A stretch of DNA of 42,234 nucleotides from an uncultured Christensenella sp. (GTDB taxonomy: Bacteria; Bacillota; Clostridia; Christensenellales; Borkfalkiaceae): contig CAJTLF010000015.1 in the NCBI GenBank assembly GCA_910577555.1, positions 1 through 42,234 of the forward strand. Direction: 5' to 3'. The position numbers were made by a program, and so were the translations under genes. The first letter of the stretch is position 1; every line of letters starts with the position of its first letter. A model generated the notes under the pieces. That model worked only from the letters and a program-made list of their open reading frames with translations, was not told the origin of the DNA and searched no databases. Shown one piece after another: positions 7,781 through 16,169 of the stretch.

Positions 7781-10700
7781 AAAATATGAAAATAACTTCT
7801 GCTCTTTCGGGCATATCGAAAATATTCCTGCTCGTGTGCCTTGCCGCCGTGCTTCTGGCGGATTTGGCTGTTATAATTCTTTTGGCGGTACAGGGGATAG
7901 GCTCGGCGTATATGACATATCCCGTCTTGTTCGCGATAATAGACGCGGTGTTTTTGGTGCAGGTCTGCATTTCGAACTGCCGTTTTAAATACACCGTGTT
8001 GCACGTTACGGTGTACTGCGTGCTTGCCGCAATATTCTTTACGGCGTATATGGCTTTCGTGATATTTGCGAAAGTTTCTGTGTTTACGGACGTTGCCGCG
8101 GGGCTGTGGATTGGAGTTCACGCGCTGGCGGTTGCGTGCGTTATTATAACATATATTTACGCGGCTAAGCGCATAAGCTCGGGCAGACTGTTTCAGACGG
8201 TAGTGGCGGTGATTGCCGCCGCGGCGTGCGTGGCAACCGTAGGGGCTTACGGCGTTGCGATAATAAGCTCGGGCGTGTTCGGTCAGGGCGGGCTTGCCGT
8301 CCGTCCGCTCGTTTACGAGTACGACGAAGAAAAGGACGGTTACCGCGTTCTTTCCGCCGTGAACGAAAATGGGAGCGTAATTTCCGTTCCCGCGGAGTTC
8401 AACGGCAAAAAGATAGTTTCCGTAAACGCGCAAATGCTTTTATCGGACGGCGTAACAGACGTATATCTGTACTGTGAACCTACGGTGGAATTTACGGACT
8501 TTTTACATGGGGCGGATAATATCGCCGTTCACGTACCCAAGGAAAATCTGGACGCGTTCAAAAAGAATTTCTACGGAGTATACGAATACGATTCGTCGGT
8601 TGCGCTCTCATATGCAAACGCCACCGTGCCTATGGGGCTTGAAAAGGACGAAATTTACGTAACCTTCAGTTACGATAACGAAACTTACGAAACGTTAGGC
8701 AGACGGGCGTTGCCCAGCTGGATAGGCAAAAAAGGGCAGTCGCTCAATCAGGGCTATCTTACCGATATACCTTACTATATCCACTCCGACGATTTCCACG
8801 ACGGGGATTTGAAATGGAGTTATGAAAATTCGGGTTACATACTTTCCGATTTCACCACGGACGGGGGCAAGCTTTTAAAGGGTACGCCCGTAAACGAGAG
8901 CCTTACCGCTGCCGTGAATATCGAAAAGGTGTTCCGAGTATTCCCCGGCAACACCAACGACTCGAAATATTCTTTGACGGATAATTTCCCCTTTTCCCAG
9001 ATAGACACGGTGAAGGAAAGCTGTAAGTATACCACCGCGAAAAATTCAGACGATATTCTGCGCCGTTTTATACGCAAGGGCTTTTCGGTGAGCTGGGAGT
9101 ATAACGACAGGCGCGTTCTTACGGGTACGCTTGAAAGTACTCTAAACAAATTCAGCGATAACGTGAGAGATATAACCGTGTCGCCTATGTGGGAGTTGAA
9201 CGCGCCCGTGATTACCGCGGGTAGCGACGCGCCCGACAATAAAGTAATATACGGCAACGATATAACCTTGACGGTTGACGCCGTAGGTCCTACCGAAAAT
9301 AGCGTTTTAACTTACCGTTGGTACGACCCCAATCAGTTGCAGCCTTCGGGCAGTTCGCGGGATTACCGCATAAGCAATATTCCATACGAAAGCAGCGGGA
9401 ATTATAAGGTGAGGGTTACCGCGTCGTCGGAAGAAACGTCGCTTTTATCCGCAGCCGAAGCAACCGTTCCCGTGATTGTTGACAAGCGCCCGCTTAATTT
9501 GGAATGGACTTTGCCGCCCGACGACGATTTGGTTTATACTGCTCAGGATAAGACGGCGACCTGCCGAATTGTTGGCGGAATTATCAACGGCGACGGCGTG
9601 ACGCTCGAAAGCGACGAGTGGACGGTAAAAAATGCGGGAACTTATAATCTGGAAATTTCCTTGCAGGGGAGCGACGGGTATAAGTATACTTGCGCGGACG
9701 GACAGGACAGGCGCGTTCTGACTATCGCAAAAGCTCCCATAACGCTCGAGTTTGCCCATACCGAAAAATATTACGACGGATATAACGTTAGGTATAACGT
9801 AATTATAAACGGTAATTTGGGCGACGATTCTCCCGAAATCGAAAGCGGTTACGGCGCGAAACCCGACGCAGGCACTTATTATATAAAACACACCCTTGGA
9901 AGGGATACCGTTTCCCAAAACTATTACATAGAAGGCAACGACACCGCCACTTGCATAATTCATAAACAGCCGCTGGATTTGAGCTGGTCTGTGGAAGGCG
10001 GGAATAATACCGATGACGGCGGCATATTGCGGGGGCAATTCGTTTACGACGGGTTTGACCACGAGATAAAAATCAAAGCCGTATGCACGAAGGGCGAGCT
10101 GGCGGGTAGCGTGCGTCTTCTGGTTGCCGAACCTTCAATCAAGACCGTTTGCGACGCGGGCGAATATTCGCTGAACGCCGTGATTAAAGATAAAAACTAT
10201 GAGATAGCGTCTGGCGACGGGTATACGGTTAAGGTCGAAAAACGCCTTATATCCCCCGCCCAATACGGTTTGACGCTGACTTACAACGGCTACGAGCAAA
10301 TCCCTTCGGTGACCGCTTTCGGTGTGGGTAAGGACGAAAATCTGTTGCTTATATTTACGGGTACGGGTGCGATGAAGCACGCGGGAACCCATACCTATAC
10401 CGTTACCAAAGTTAATAACGACAACTACACCGTAAACAGTCAGATAGTGACGTATACCATAAAGCCTGCAAAGGCGATAGTTATATGGTCGCAAGATAAT
10501 CTTACTTATAGCGGTAAAGCGCAGATGAGAAAGCCTTCGGCAACCGGCGTGGGCGGTGACGGCGCGTTGGAATTCACCGTTGACTGCGCTACGGACGCGA
10601 CTTCGGCGGGCGAACATATTCTCGTTGCGAGAATTGCCGACGGAAACGGCTACGGTACGGGGGATTACGAGCTGGAAAACGCAACCGTAACTATGCGCAT

Positions 10701-10935
10701 AAACAAGGCTAAGCTTACCGTGCGCATGGACGATAAGACGCAGACGGGTTCTTCACAACCCGAATTAAGTTATACGATTACGGGCTTCGTAAACGGTGAA
10801 ACGCAGCATAGTACGGGGTTAATCGTGACGCCCGTGCGTAACGGCAGCGAAATAACCGCAACGGTGAACGTACTCGATAATTACGATATAACCGTTGTAA
10901 ACGGCAGATATACCGTAGCGGGGGGTGGTCGTTAA
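7777..10935 (+). CDS. Membrane-anchored protein with tandem Ig/MBG-like extracellular modules (operon gene 4)
   Basis: A 1052-residue protein. Five hydrophobic segments occur in the first 165 residues (about 15-37, 44-65, 73-98, 104-128, 138-165). The positively charged N-terminus and the KRISSGR loop before segment five argue for an inside N-terminus and an outside C-terminus, leaving nearly 890 residues outside the cell. After a short region resembling BspA-type repeats (about 175-240), the last 480 residues form about six beta-sandwich modules. Each opens with a Lys-X-hydrophobic phrase such as KRPLNLEW, KAPITLEF, KQPLDLSW, PAKAIVIW or KAKLTVRM and contains AGTYxx or AGEHxx, which is the MBG/Big-type pattern of surface proteins. 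There is no LPXTG signal. The ATG overlaps the previous stop (ATGA) and is preceded by AAAGGGTGG. It is the only evident membrane component of the operon and is probably its anchor or outside sensor. Confidence 0.72.
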   Translation: MKNMKITSALSGISKIFLLVCLAAVLLADLAVIILLAVQGIGSAYMTYPVLFAIIDAVFLVQVCISNCRFKYTVLHVTVYCVLAAIFFTAYMAFVIFAKVSVFTDVAAGLWIGVHALAVACVIITYIYAAKRISSGRLFQTVVAVIAAAACVATVGAYGVAIISSGVFGQGGLAVRPLVYEYDEEKDGYRVLSAVNENGSVISVPAEFNGKKIVSVNAQMLLSDGVTDVYLYCEPTVEFTDFLHGADNIAVHVPKENLDAFKKNFYGVYEYDSSVALSYANATVPMGLEKDEIYVTFSYDNETYETLGRRALPSWIGKKGQSLNQGYLTDIPYYIHSDDFHDGDLKWSYENSGYILSDFTTDGGKLLKGTPVNESLTAAVNIEKVFRVFPGNTNDSKYSLTDNFPFSQIDTVKESCKYTTAKNSDDILRRFIRKGFSVSWEYNDRRVLTGTLESTLNKFSDNVRDITVSPMWELNAPVITAGSDAPDNKVIYGNDITLTVDAVGPTENSVLTYRWYDPNQLQPSGSSRDYRISNIPYESSGNYKVRVTASSEETSLLSAAEATVPVIVDKRPLNLEWTLPPDDDLVYTAQDKTATCRIVGGIINGDGVTLESDEWTVKNAGTYNLEISLQGSDGYKYTCADGQDRRVLTIAKAPITLEFAHTEKYYDGYNVRYNVIINGNLGDDSPEIESGYGAKPDAGTYYIKHTLGRDTVSQNYYIEGNDTATCIIHKQPLDLSWSVEGGNNTDDGGILRGQFVYDGFDHEIKIKAVCTKGELAGSVRLLVAEPSIKTVCDAGEYSLNAVIKDKNYEIASGDGYTVKVEKRLISPAQYGLTLTYNGYEQIPSVTAFGVGKDENLLLIFTGTGAMKHAGTHTYTVTKVNNDNYTVNSQIVTYTIKPAKAIVIWSQDNLTYSGKAQMRKPSATGVGGDGALEFTVDCATDATSAGEHILVARIADGNGYGTGDYELENATVTMRINKAKLTVRMDDKTQTGSSQPELSYTITGFVNGETQHSTGLIVTPVRNGSEITATVNVLDNYDITVVNGRYTVAGGGR

Positions 10936-12056
10936 TGGAATGCGCTAAATGTAAAAAATATTTCGAAAGACCTCTGGAGCTTTATAACGGCGAATGGGCT
11001 TGTCCCTATTGCCACGGCGAACTTGCGCTATCCGATATAAAGCTGATAGTAACGGACGAAAACGACAACGCCTTTACCATTTCGGAAATAAGCTATCTCC
11101 GTGCGTTGAAAACGCCCAAAGAGAATAGAGCCGAATATCTCAGGTTATTGTCGGACGCAATGGAGCTGTGCAAAGAAGCCGCGCAGTCGGGACACCCAAA
11201 GGCTATGTTAAGGCTGGGCTATCTTTACGACTGCGGATATTTCCCCATTGACGAAACGGAGGCGTTCAAACAGGCTTACGAATATTACCGCGCAGTGTGG
11301 AGCGGAAAAATAAACGATATGCGGGGGTCTAAGGTCAACGGCGAGTATTCGGACGGCGGCTTGAAGGTAAAGAAAAACGCCGCAAAGCTTTATTTGAATC
11401 TCTTGAAAAACGCGCCCCCGAAAATGAAACGGCACGAGAGATACGACTATCGGTCGGAGTTTTCCGCGCTGTGCGAAATGGGACTTTGCGAAGGCGGGGC
11501 TGAGTTTGAGTATACCGCGCAATCGACCGACAGGGCGGAGCGTGTAATCGGTATTCTCAACGGCTGTTTTTCCAAAGACCATTCGCCGCTTTTCGGTCTG
11601 TGCCTTCTGAACGGCGCGGAGTTTTCGAGCCTTGCGGCAATTAAGGATACGGGCAAGCGTTCGGATAAATCAAGGCTTATTCATATCGCCGAAAAGGTTT
11701 CCGTTTATCTTATAAATCTTAAAAACGGCGTGCCGCGCGCAATAAAGAGCGAGCGCGACCTTGTGGCTGACGACGGCGATTACGCGCTGTACTTCTTCAA
11801 CCCGAACGGTAAAAAATATCTTTCGGCGGGTAGCGTAGCGTCGATAAAAAGGTCGCTTGAAAAGGGTGACGCGGTCACCGATTTCGCGCGGGTAAACGAG
11901 CTTGTTTCGATAATATGCAGGGGGCGGGAGAGTCTGGACTACGTATTTTCGGACGACGATATTCTCGTGCATAAATCTCATGCGGAGAGCGCGGTTCACG
12001 CCTTGGGCGACCTTATTAAAACAGTACAAAAAAACGTGGAAACGGGTGAAAAATAA
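10935..12056 (+). CDS. Zinc-ribbon protein with Sel1-like repeat (operon gene 5)
   Basis: A 373-residue cytosolic protein. It begins with a treble-clef or zinc-ribbon-like pair, CAKC (3-6) and CPYC (23-26). Around residues 76-120 lies a Sel1/TPR-like unit with the hallmark pattern A..G...A...LG.LY.CG and A..YY. Such helical repeats usually serve as protein docking platforms. The remaining 250 residues contain nothing I recognise. Its start codon overlaps the stop of the membrane protein gene (TAATG at 10933-10937), so ribosomes probably reinitiate here. The zinc ribbon adds to the run of cysteine-rich proteins encoded by genes 2 and 3. The role is most likely adaptor or scaffold, but this is inference. 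Confidence 0.65.
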   Translation: MECAKCKKYFERPLELYNGEWACPYCHGELALSDIKLIVTDENDNAFTISEISYLRALKTPKENRAEYLRLLSDAMELCKEAAQSGHPKAMLRLGYLYDCGYFPIDETEAFKQAYEYYRAVWSGKINDMRGSKVNGEYSDGGLKVKKNAAKLYLNLLKNAPPKMKRHERYDYRSEFSALCEMGLCEGGAEFEYTAQSTDRAERVIGILNGCFSKDHSPLFGLCLLNGAEFSSLAAIKDTGKRSDKSRLIHIAEKVSVYLINLKNGVPRAIKSERDLVADDGDYALYFFNPNGKKYLSAGSVASIKRSLEKGDAVTDFARVNELVSIICRGRESLDYVFSDDDILVHKSHAESAVHALGDLIKTVQKNVETGEK

Positions 12057-13534
12057 TGAACGGTAAAATAGAAACTATTATTGCGGTGGCGGCGAGAAAC
12101 GGCGTTTCTTTAAACAAAAATTTCAATACGACGTTTTTATCCACTCACGGATTTTTCGAAGGACCGCAGGCGGTAGCCGAGCAAGCAATTTTAGAAATGG
12201 AAAAAATCTGCTTTTTGGGAATGAACGCGGGGTTCGACGGGCAATTAAAGTCTGCGCTCGATAAGCTTTCCGACGTGGTTACTAACCTTACGGCTGTTAA
12301 AAACGGCGACGTAAGGGAGCTTGCCAAACTCGAATTGCAGAAAAACAGAGCAATAGAAAATATACGCGAAACGGCGTATCCCGTAAAGACGGACGCGAGA
12401 AAAGCGTTGAACGAGTATATAGAATCTTCCGCAGAAGCGATAGAAACCATAGTTTCGCTCAAAACCGAAGGCGAAATTTTTACCACGGTGGACGACAGGC
12501 AGATTGAATACCTTGAAAAGAGCAAGGAAAAGCTCGCCGCGCTCGCGCTTATTTTGTCGGGCGTAATGGACGTGGGCAGTACCGCCGCGGGAGAGAACGC
12601 GGAAAAAATTGCCGGGCTTTTGAAAAGCTGGCGGGAAGACGCCGCCCGTTTTATGCTTACGGGCAAATCGCTCAAATATCTGGACGAAGCCAAGACGGTG
12701 GCTAAGGACTGGGGCAAGATTGCCGTTATTCCCAACAAAAAGGATAAGTTAAAACAGCCGCCCAAGTACGTAAGGGACGAAATATCCATAATTGCGGACA
12801 GCCGCGGCGGGCTGGAAACTTTGGGCGCGTTCAACGCCCGCATACAGTCACAGCTCGGGCAAGTGGAAAATATGCGGCAGGAGCTTAACGCGGATAAGGC
12901 AAAGGTCGCCGAATTGAAGGGAAAAATCGCGGACCTTGAAAAGAGAAAGCGGGATATCGCAATCGAGTTCAAAAACACGGGCGATACCGAAAAAGCCAAC
13001 AGGGCAATCGCCGAAGTAAGGCAGGAAAAAGACCTTATCGAAAGCGAGATAAAGAGCCTTGAAGGCGGCGGCAGGCTTGCAAGAAAGGAAAGAGATATCT
13101 CAAACCGACGCGAAATTGCGTTACATATAAAGCATATCTGCGACACGCTTACGGATAACAAGAGCGACCTTGTGTTCCTTGCAAGGGTGATAAACCACGT
13201 CGATTTCAATTCGCTCGTAGGCATAATGACGGGCAGAATGAAGGATATGGAAGAAGCGCGCGAGAGCATTCTTCAGATACGCGTGAGAGTGGACGAACTG
13301 AGAAAGACCTATTCGCAGAGCGCGGACGCTCTTGGCGAAGAGCAGGAGATTATGTCCGAAATTCTCGAGGACGAGATTTTTGCGGAAGAAGAGCGCGAAG
13401 TCACCGCAAACGGGCTTGACAGCGAGCTGGGCGACTTGTTGAAGGAACTCGAAGGGCAGGAAGATATCGCAGAAAAAGAGACGGAAGAGAGCGAAGTGAC
13501 GCGTATCGTTCACCTTGAAGACGACGACTTATAA
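12056..13534 (+). CDS. Coiled-coil protein with acidic C-terminus, possibly ESCRT-III/PspA-like in build (operon gene 6)
   Basis: A 492-residue, almost wholly alpha-helical protein without signal peptide or membrane segment. A long antiparallel coiled-coil hairpin is predicted at about 262-345, rich in Lys/Glu heptads. It is followed by amphipathic helices, including INHVDFNSLVGIM around 379-391, and a strongly acidic tail from about 430 containing SELGDLLKELE. The order hairpin, amphipathic helices, acidic tail with a leucine-rich helix recalls ESCRT-III and PspA/Vipp1 proteins, whose tails are gripped by Vps4-type AAA ATPases, and such an ATPase ends this operon. This is similarity of architecture only; I see no definitive sequence signature. 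Translation is probably coupled to gene 5 through a TAATG overlap. Alternative: a generic structural scaffold. Confidence 0.6.
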   Translation: MNGKIETIIAVAARNGVSLNKNFNTTFLSTHGFFEGPQAVAEQAILEMEKICFLGMNAGFDGQLKSALDKLSDVVTNLTAVKNGDVRELAKLELQKNRAIENIRETAYPVKTDARKALNEYIESSAEAIETIVSLKTEGEIFTTVDDRQIEYLEKSKEKLAALALILSGVMDVGSTAAGENAEKIAGLLKSWREDAARFMLTGKSLKYLDEAKTVAKDWGKIAVIPNKKDKLKQPPKYVRDEISIIADSRGGLETLGAFNARIQSQLGQVENMRQELNADKAKVAELKGKIADLEKRKRDIAIEFKNTGDTEKANRAIAEVRQEKDLIESEIKSLEGGGRLARKERDISNRREIALHIKHICDTLTDNKSDLVFLARVINHVDFNSLVGIMTGRMKDMEEARESILQIRVRVDELRKTYSQSADALGEEQEIMSEILEDEIFAEEEREVTANGLDSELGDLLKELEGQEDIAEKETEESEVTRIVHLEDDDL

Positions 13535-15387
13535 TGAGCTATAGGGACGAACTTGACCGCATAAACTCGGTCTACTGCAATTCTGTCGACGCGGTTAAAT
13601 TAAAAAAAGAACTGGGCGCGTTGGAAAAAATGATTTCCGACGGCTATCTTACCGACGCAAATCTTAAGAACGCCCGGGCGATGTATTACAGGCTGAGTTT
13701 AAAATACGGGCTGTTGCGGCTGTTGTCTTCGTTCGATAAAAAGAAGTACGACGCGCTCCGTTCGTTTATTGCGGAAAGCTACGCCGACGCGTTTAAGAAG
13801 GGTTATAAAAACACCTGCGCCGCGATGGAAAAGGCGCGGGAAATCGTGGACGGGCTTAAAGCTTTTGCTGTAGCGGCGGACGGGTTTGAAAACGGTTTTG
13901 CGGAAGGCGGCGCGGCGAACGCTTTGCGCGCGCTTGAAAAATTTAACGAAGACGACGACGGATTTTGCAATCCTTTCGGCGGGGCGGTAAAGTTTAACGA
14001 TATAAAAGCCGATATTGCGCGGCTTAAAAAGGATTTTACCGAACGGCTTGAAAGGCGTCGGATATACGAAGTTGAATCCAAAGTAGGACATCTTATAAAA
14101 GAAGTTTCGGGCAAATATCTGCTGTGCGAATACTATCCGTTGCCCGAACCCGAAAGCGGGAAAGCCGGGACGGAAGTGATATTTTCGCCGTTTGCCGAAG
14201 AAAGCCGGTTATACGCCGTTCACGCCGCGGGAGCGGAAACGCTTTACGAGCTGGACGCGGCGCGTCTTGACGGAACGACGGAAGAATTTATAGACGAGCT
14301 GTTCATATTCGTAAACGGACGGGTCAAAAGCCTGTTGATTTTAAATTCGGACGGACTTTCGGGACGCAGACGCAAAAAGCTGTATACTAACGCTCTGCTT
14401 TCGGGCGGGCGCGGAATTAAATGTTTTATTTCAGATAGTACGTGCGGCGTATTTTCGCTGTTGCAAGAGATAGCCGCAGAAGAAAAGTATTCTGCGGGCG
14501 GGCTTGCGTATACTTACCTTACCGTGCCGCCTTTTGCGGACGTATGCGAAGAGCTGGCGCGAAAGGGAATGATACGCGGCGAAAGCGATTGCGATAAACT
14601 GCGTGAAATGCCGTTTACGGGTTTTACGGGGCTGAATAAAATGGTTGCGGCGCACGCGGCGGGCAGAGATTGGTTTGCCGCGGGCAAGGGCGTTTCGGAC
14701 GAAAACGAACGCTGTGCGCGGGAGTATCTGGAATATATCGACGAACAGCAAAAGTTTATCGACGGCGGCTGGGGAGCGTTCCCCGTGGGCGGCAAAGCCC
14801 GTTTAGAAAGTGAGAGCGACGGTTTATACGGCGTGCCGTATGAAAAACGGGACTGGGTAAACGCCGTGCTTTCAAGCGGATATACCGTGTTTGCAAAGTG
14901 CGGAATGGTCGCCAGACTACTCTGCGACTTTAACGGCGATTTCAGCCCAAGTACGGTAGAGAACGGCATAACGGCGGCGGTAAAGCTTATTTACAAACTA
15001 ATGCGGATACCGTTTACGCCCGAAGTGGTTGTGAGCGACGCTCTGGAAAACCCTACGGCGGGCGCACTGTGTTCGGCCCGCGGCAGAAGGCTGTCTTTCA
15101 GATACGATTGTTGCCGTCAGTTCGAGTGGCTGAGAAACGCGGTGGTCCACGAAAGCTTTCACGGCTTGCAGAGCGTTCTTATGGAAAAGGGCTGGGACGA
15201 GTGGTATTTTGAAAATCTGGGAATAACCGAAGGGCGGTTAAAGAGCTGGGCGGACACGGCGGGCATATACGACGGAAACACCGCTTCGGATTTGTACCGC
15301 GTTCATATAAAGGAACAGGACGCTTATGCGTTTCAGGGCGATTGCACGCGGCTGGGCGACGAAGCGTGGGATAAACTTTTTAAATAA
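13534..15387 (+). CDS. Putative zinc metallopeptidase-domain protein (operon gene 7)
   Basis: A 617-residue protein with no signal peptide. The C-terminal part carries HESFH (539-543), a match to the HExxH zincin motif, and 51 residues later EQDAYAF (Glu594), which resembles the third-ligand motif of gluzincins (ExxA). Together they suggest a cytosolic zinc protease of about 150 residues at the C-terminus. The first 200 residues are helical and charged, while the middle resembles no family I know. The start codon overlaps the previous stop (TAATG) and has no convincing ribosome binding site, so expression likely depends on coupling. In the operon context it could trim a partner protein or act as an effector. 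Neither is shown. Catalytic activity is uncertain because only the motifs support it. Confidence 0.6.
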   Translation: MSYRDELDRINSVYCNSVDAVKLKKELGALEKMISDGYLTDANLKNARAMYYRLSLKYGLLRLLSSFDKKKYDALRSFIAESYADAFKKGYKNTCAAMEKAREIVDGLKAFAVAADGFENGFAEGGAANALRALEKFNEDDDGFCNPFGGAVKFNDIKADIARLKKDFTERLERRRIYEVESKVGHLIKEVSGKYLLCEYYPLPEPESGKAGTEVIFSPFAEESRLYAVHAAGAETLYELDAARLDGTTEEFIDELFIFVNGRVKSLLILNSDGLSGRRRKKLYTNALLSGGRGIKCFISDSTCGVFSLLQEIAAEEKYSAGGLAYTYLTVPPFADVCEELARKGMIRGESDCDKLREMPFTGFTGLNKMVAAHAAGRDWFAAGKGVSDENERCAREYLEYIDEQQKFIDGGWGAFPVGGKARLESESDGLYGVPYEKRDWVNAVLSSGYTVFAKCGMVARLLCDFNGDFSPSTVENGITAAVKLIYKLMRIPFTPEVVVSDALENPTAGALCSARGRRLSFRYDCCRQFEWLRNAVVHESFHGLQSVLMEKGWDEWYFENLGITEGRLKSWADTAGIYDGNTASDLYRVHIKEQDAYAFQGDCTRLGDEAWDKLFK

Positions 15388-15405
15388 AAAGGGAGATAAA
15401 AAATT

Positions 15406-16158
15406 ATGGCAAAGAGCGATTTGAAAGAGAAAGACCCTATCGACGCGGAAGAAGAGCAGATTAACGCAAGGTTGGACGAAGTAAGGCGCAGACAGGAAGA
15501 AAAACGCCGCGAAAAGGCAATCGAAGCGTCGAAAGCTACCTTCAAAGCCAAGAAAGACAAGCTTGCTAACCGCGCGGCGGAGTTTATAATAAAGTACGGC
15601 AAGGAAGACTACCGTTCGCAGATAATGCTCACCTTTCTCGACGTTGCGTTGCAGATGGAGGACGCCATCAACCTTACTCACGACGTGGGTACGGCTATGG
15701 GCTGTATAACCGAAGCAATCGGCTGTATGGACGATATTTTGCTGACCAACGAGTTGCAGATTGACGGCACGCTCACGACTAAACACGGTTTCTTTGCACG
15801 CTGGAAGAGAAAGAGAAAGCTTCAAAAGGCAATTCGCAACAACGCCGGCAGAATGAAACAGATTTGCGATACGCTGGTGGGCAATCAGGAAATGGCACAG
15901 GCTATCGTCAACTCGTTGAAGAAGTCGAGCATAAAGATGCAGATTATGATGCAGAAGAACGCAGAAAAGCAGAGAAAGCGCGAGCTTAAATATAACCCCG
16001 CGGCAAGAACGACGCCGTCTGCGGCGGAAACGCTCGTGGACGAGCTCGTACGCGCGAAAGCGGAAGAAAATACCGATTCGCCCGCAAGCTCTGCTCCCGC
16101 CGCGCCGAGCGCGCCGACGAAGAGCGGCGACGGTACGGTTGATATTAGCGATATTTAA
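15406..16158 (+). CDS. Basic helical protein, possible substrate of the adjacent AAA ATPase (operon gene 8)
   Basis: A 250-residue protein predicted helical from about residue 15 to 200, ending in a flexible Ala/Pro/Ser-rich segment (about 213-240) and the acidic end DGTVDISDI. The N-terminal 45 residues are a highly charged helix. The centre includes methionine-rich amphipathic stretches such as QIMMQKNAEKQ. A leucine-bearing helix, ETLVDELVRAK, sits just before the flexible tail and loosely resembles a MIT-interacting motif but lacks its key Arg and final Leu. Size and build are in the range of ESCRT-III and PspA proteins (about 220-250 residues). I do not recognise a family by sequence. 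AGGGAG precedes the ATG, and the AAA ATPase gene begins 11 nt after its stop, so the two are likely partners. Confidence 0.6.
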   Translation: MAKSDLKEKDPIDAEEEQINARLDEVRRRQEEKRREKAIEASKATFKAKKDKLANRAAEFIIKYGKEDYRSQIMLTFLDVALQMEDAINLTHDVGTAMGCITEAIGCMDDILLTNELQIDGTLTTKHGFFARWKRKRKLQKAIRNNAGRMKQICDTLVGNQEMAQAIVNSLKKSSIKMQIMMQKNAEKQRKRELKYNPAARTTPSAAETLVDELVRAKAEENTDSPASSAPAAPSAPTKSGDGTVDISDI

Positions 16159-16169
16159 GGAGCGGGCGT

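Noticed and set aside
9480..10935. DNA-level tandem repeat or CRISPR-like array
   Set aside because: The Ig/MBG-like modules repeat at protein level only. Their DNA is divergent, and no conserved short repeat with spacers exists anywhere in the window.
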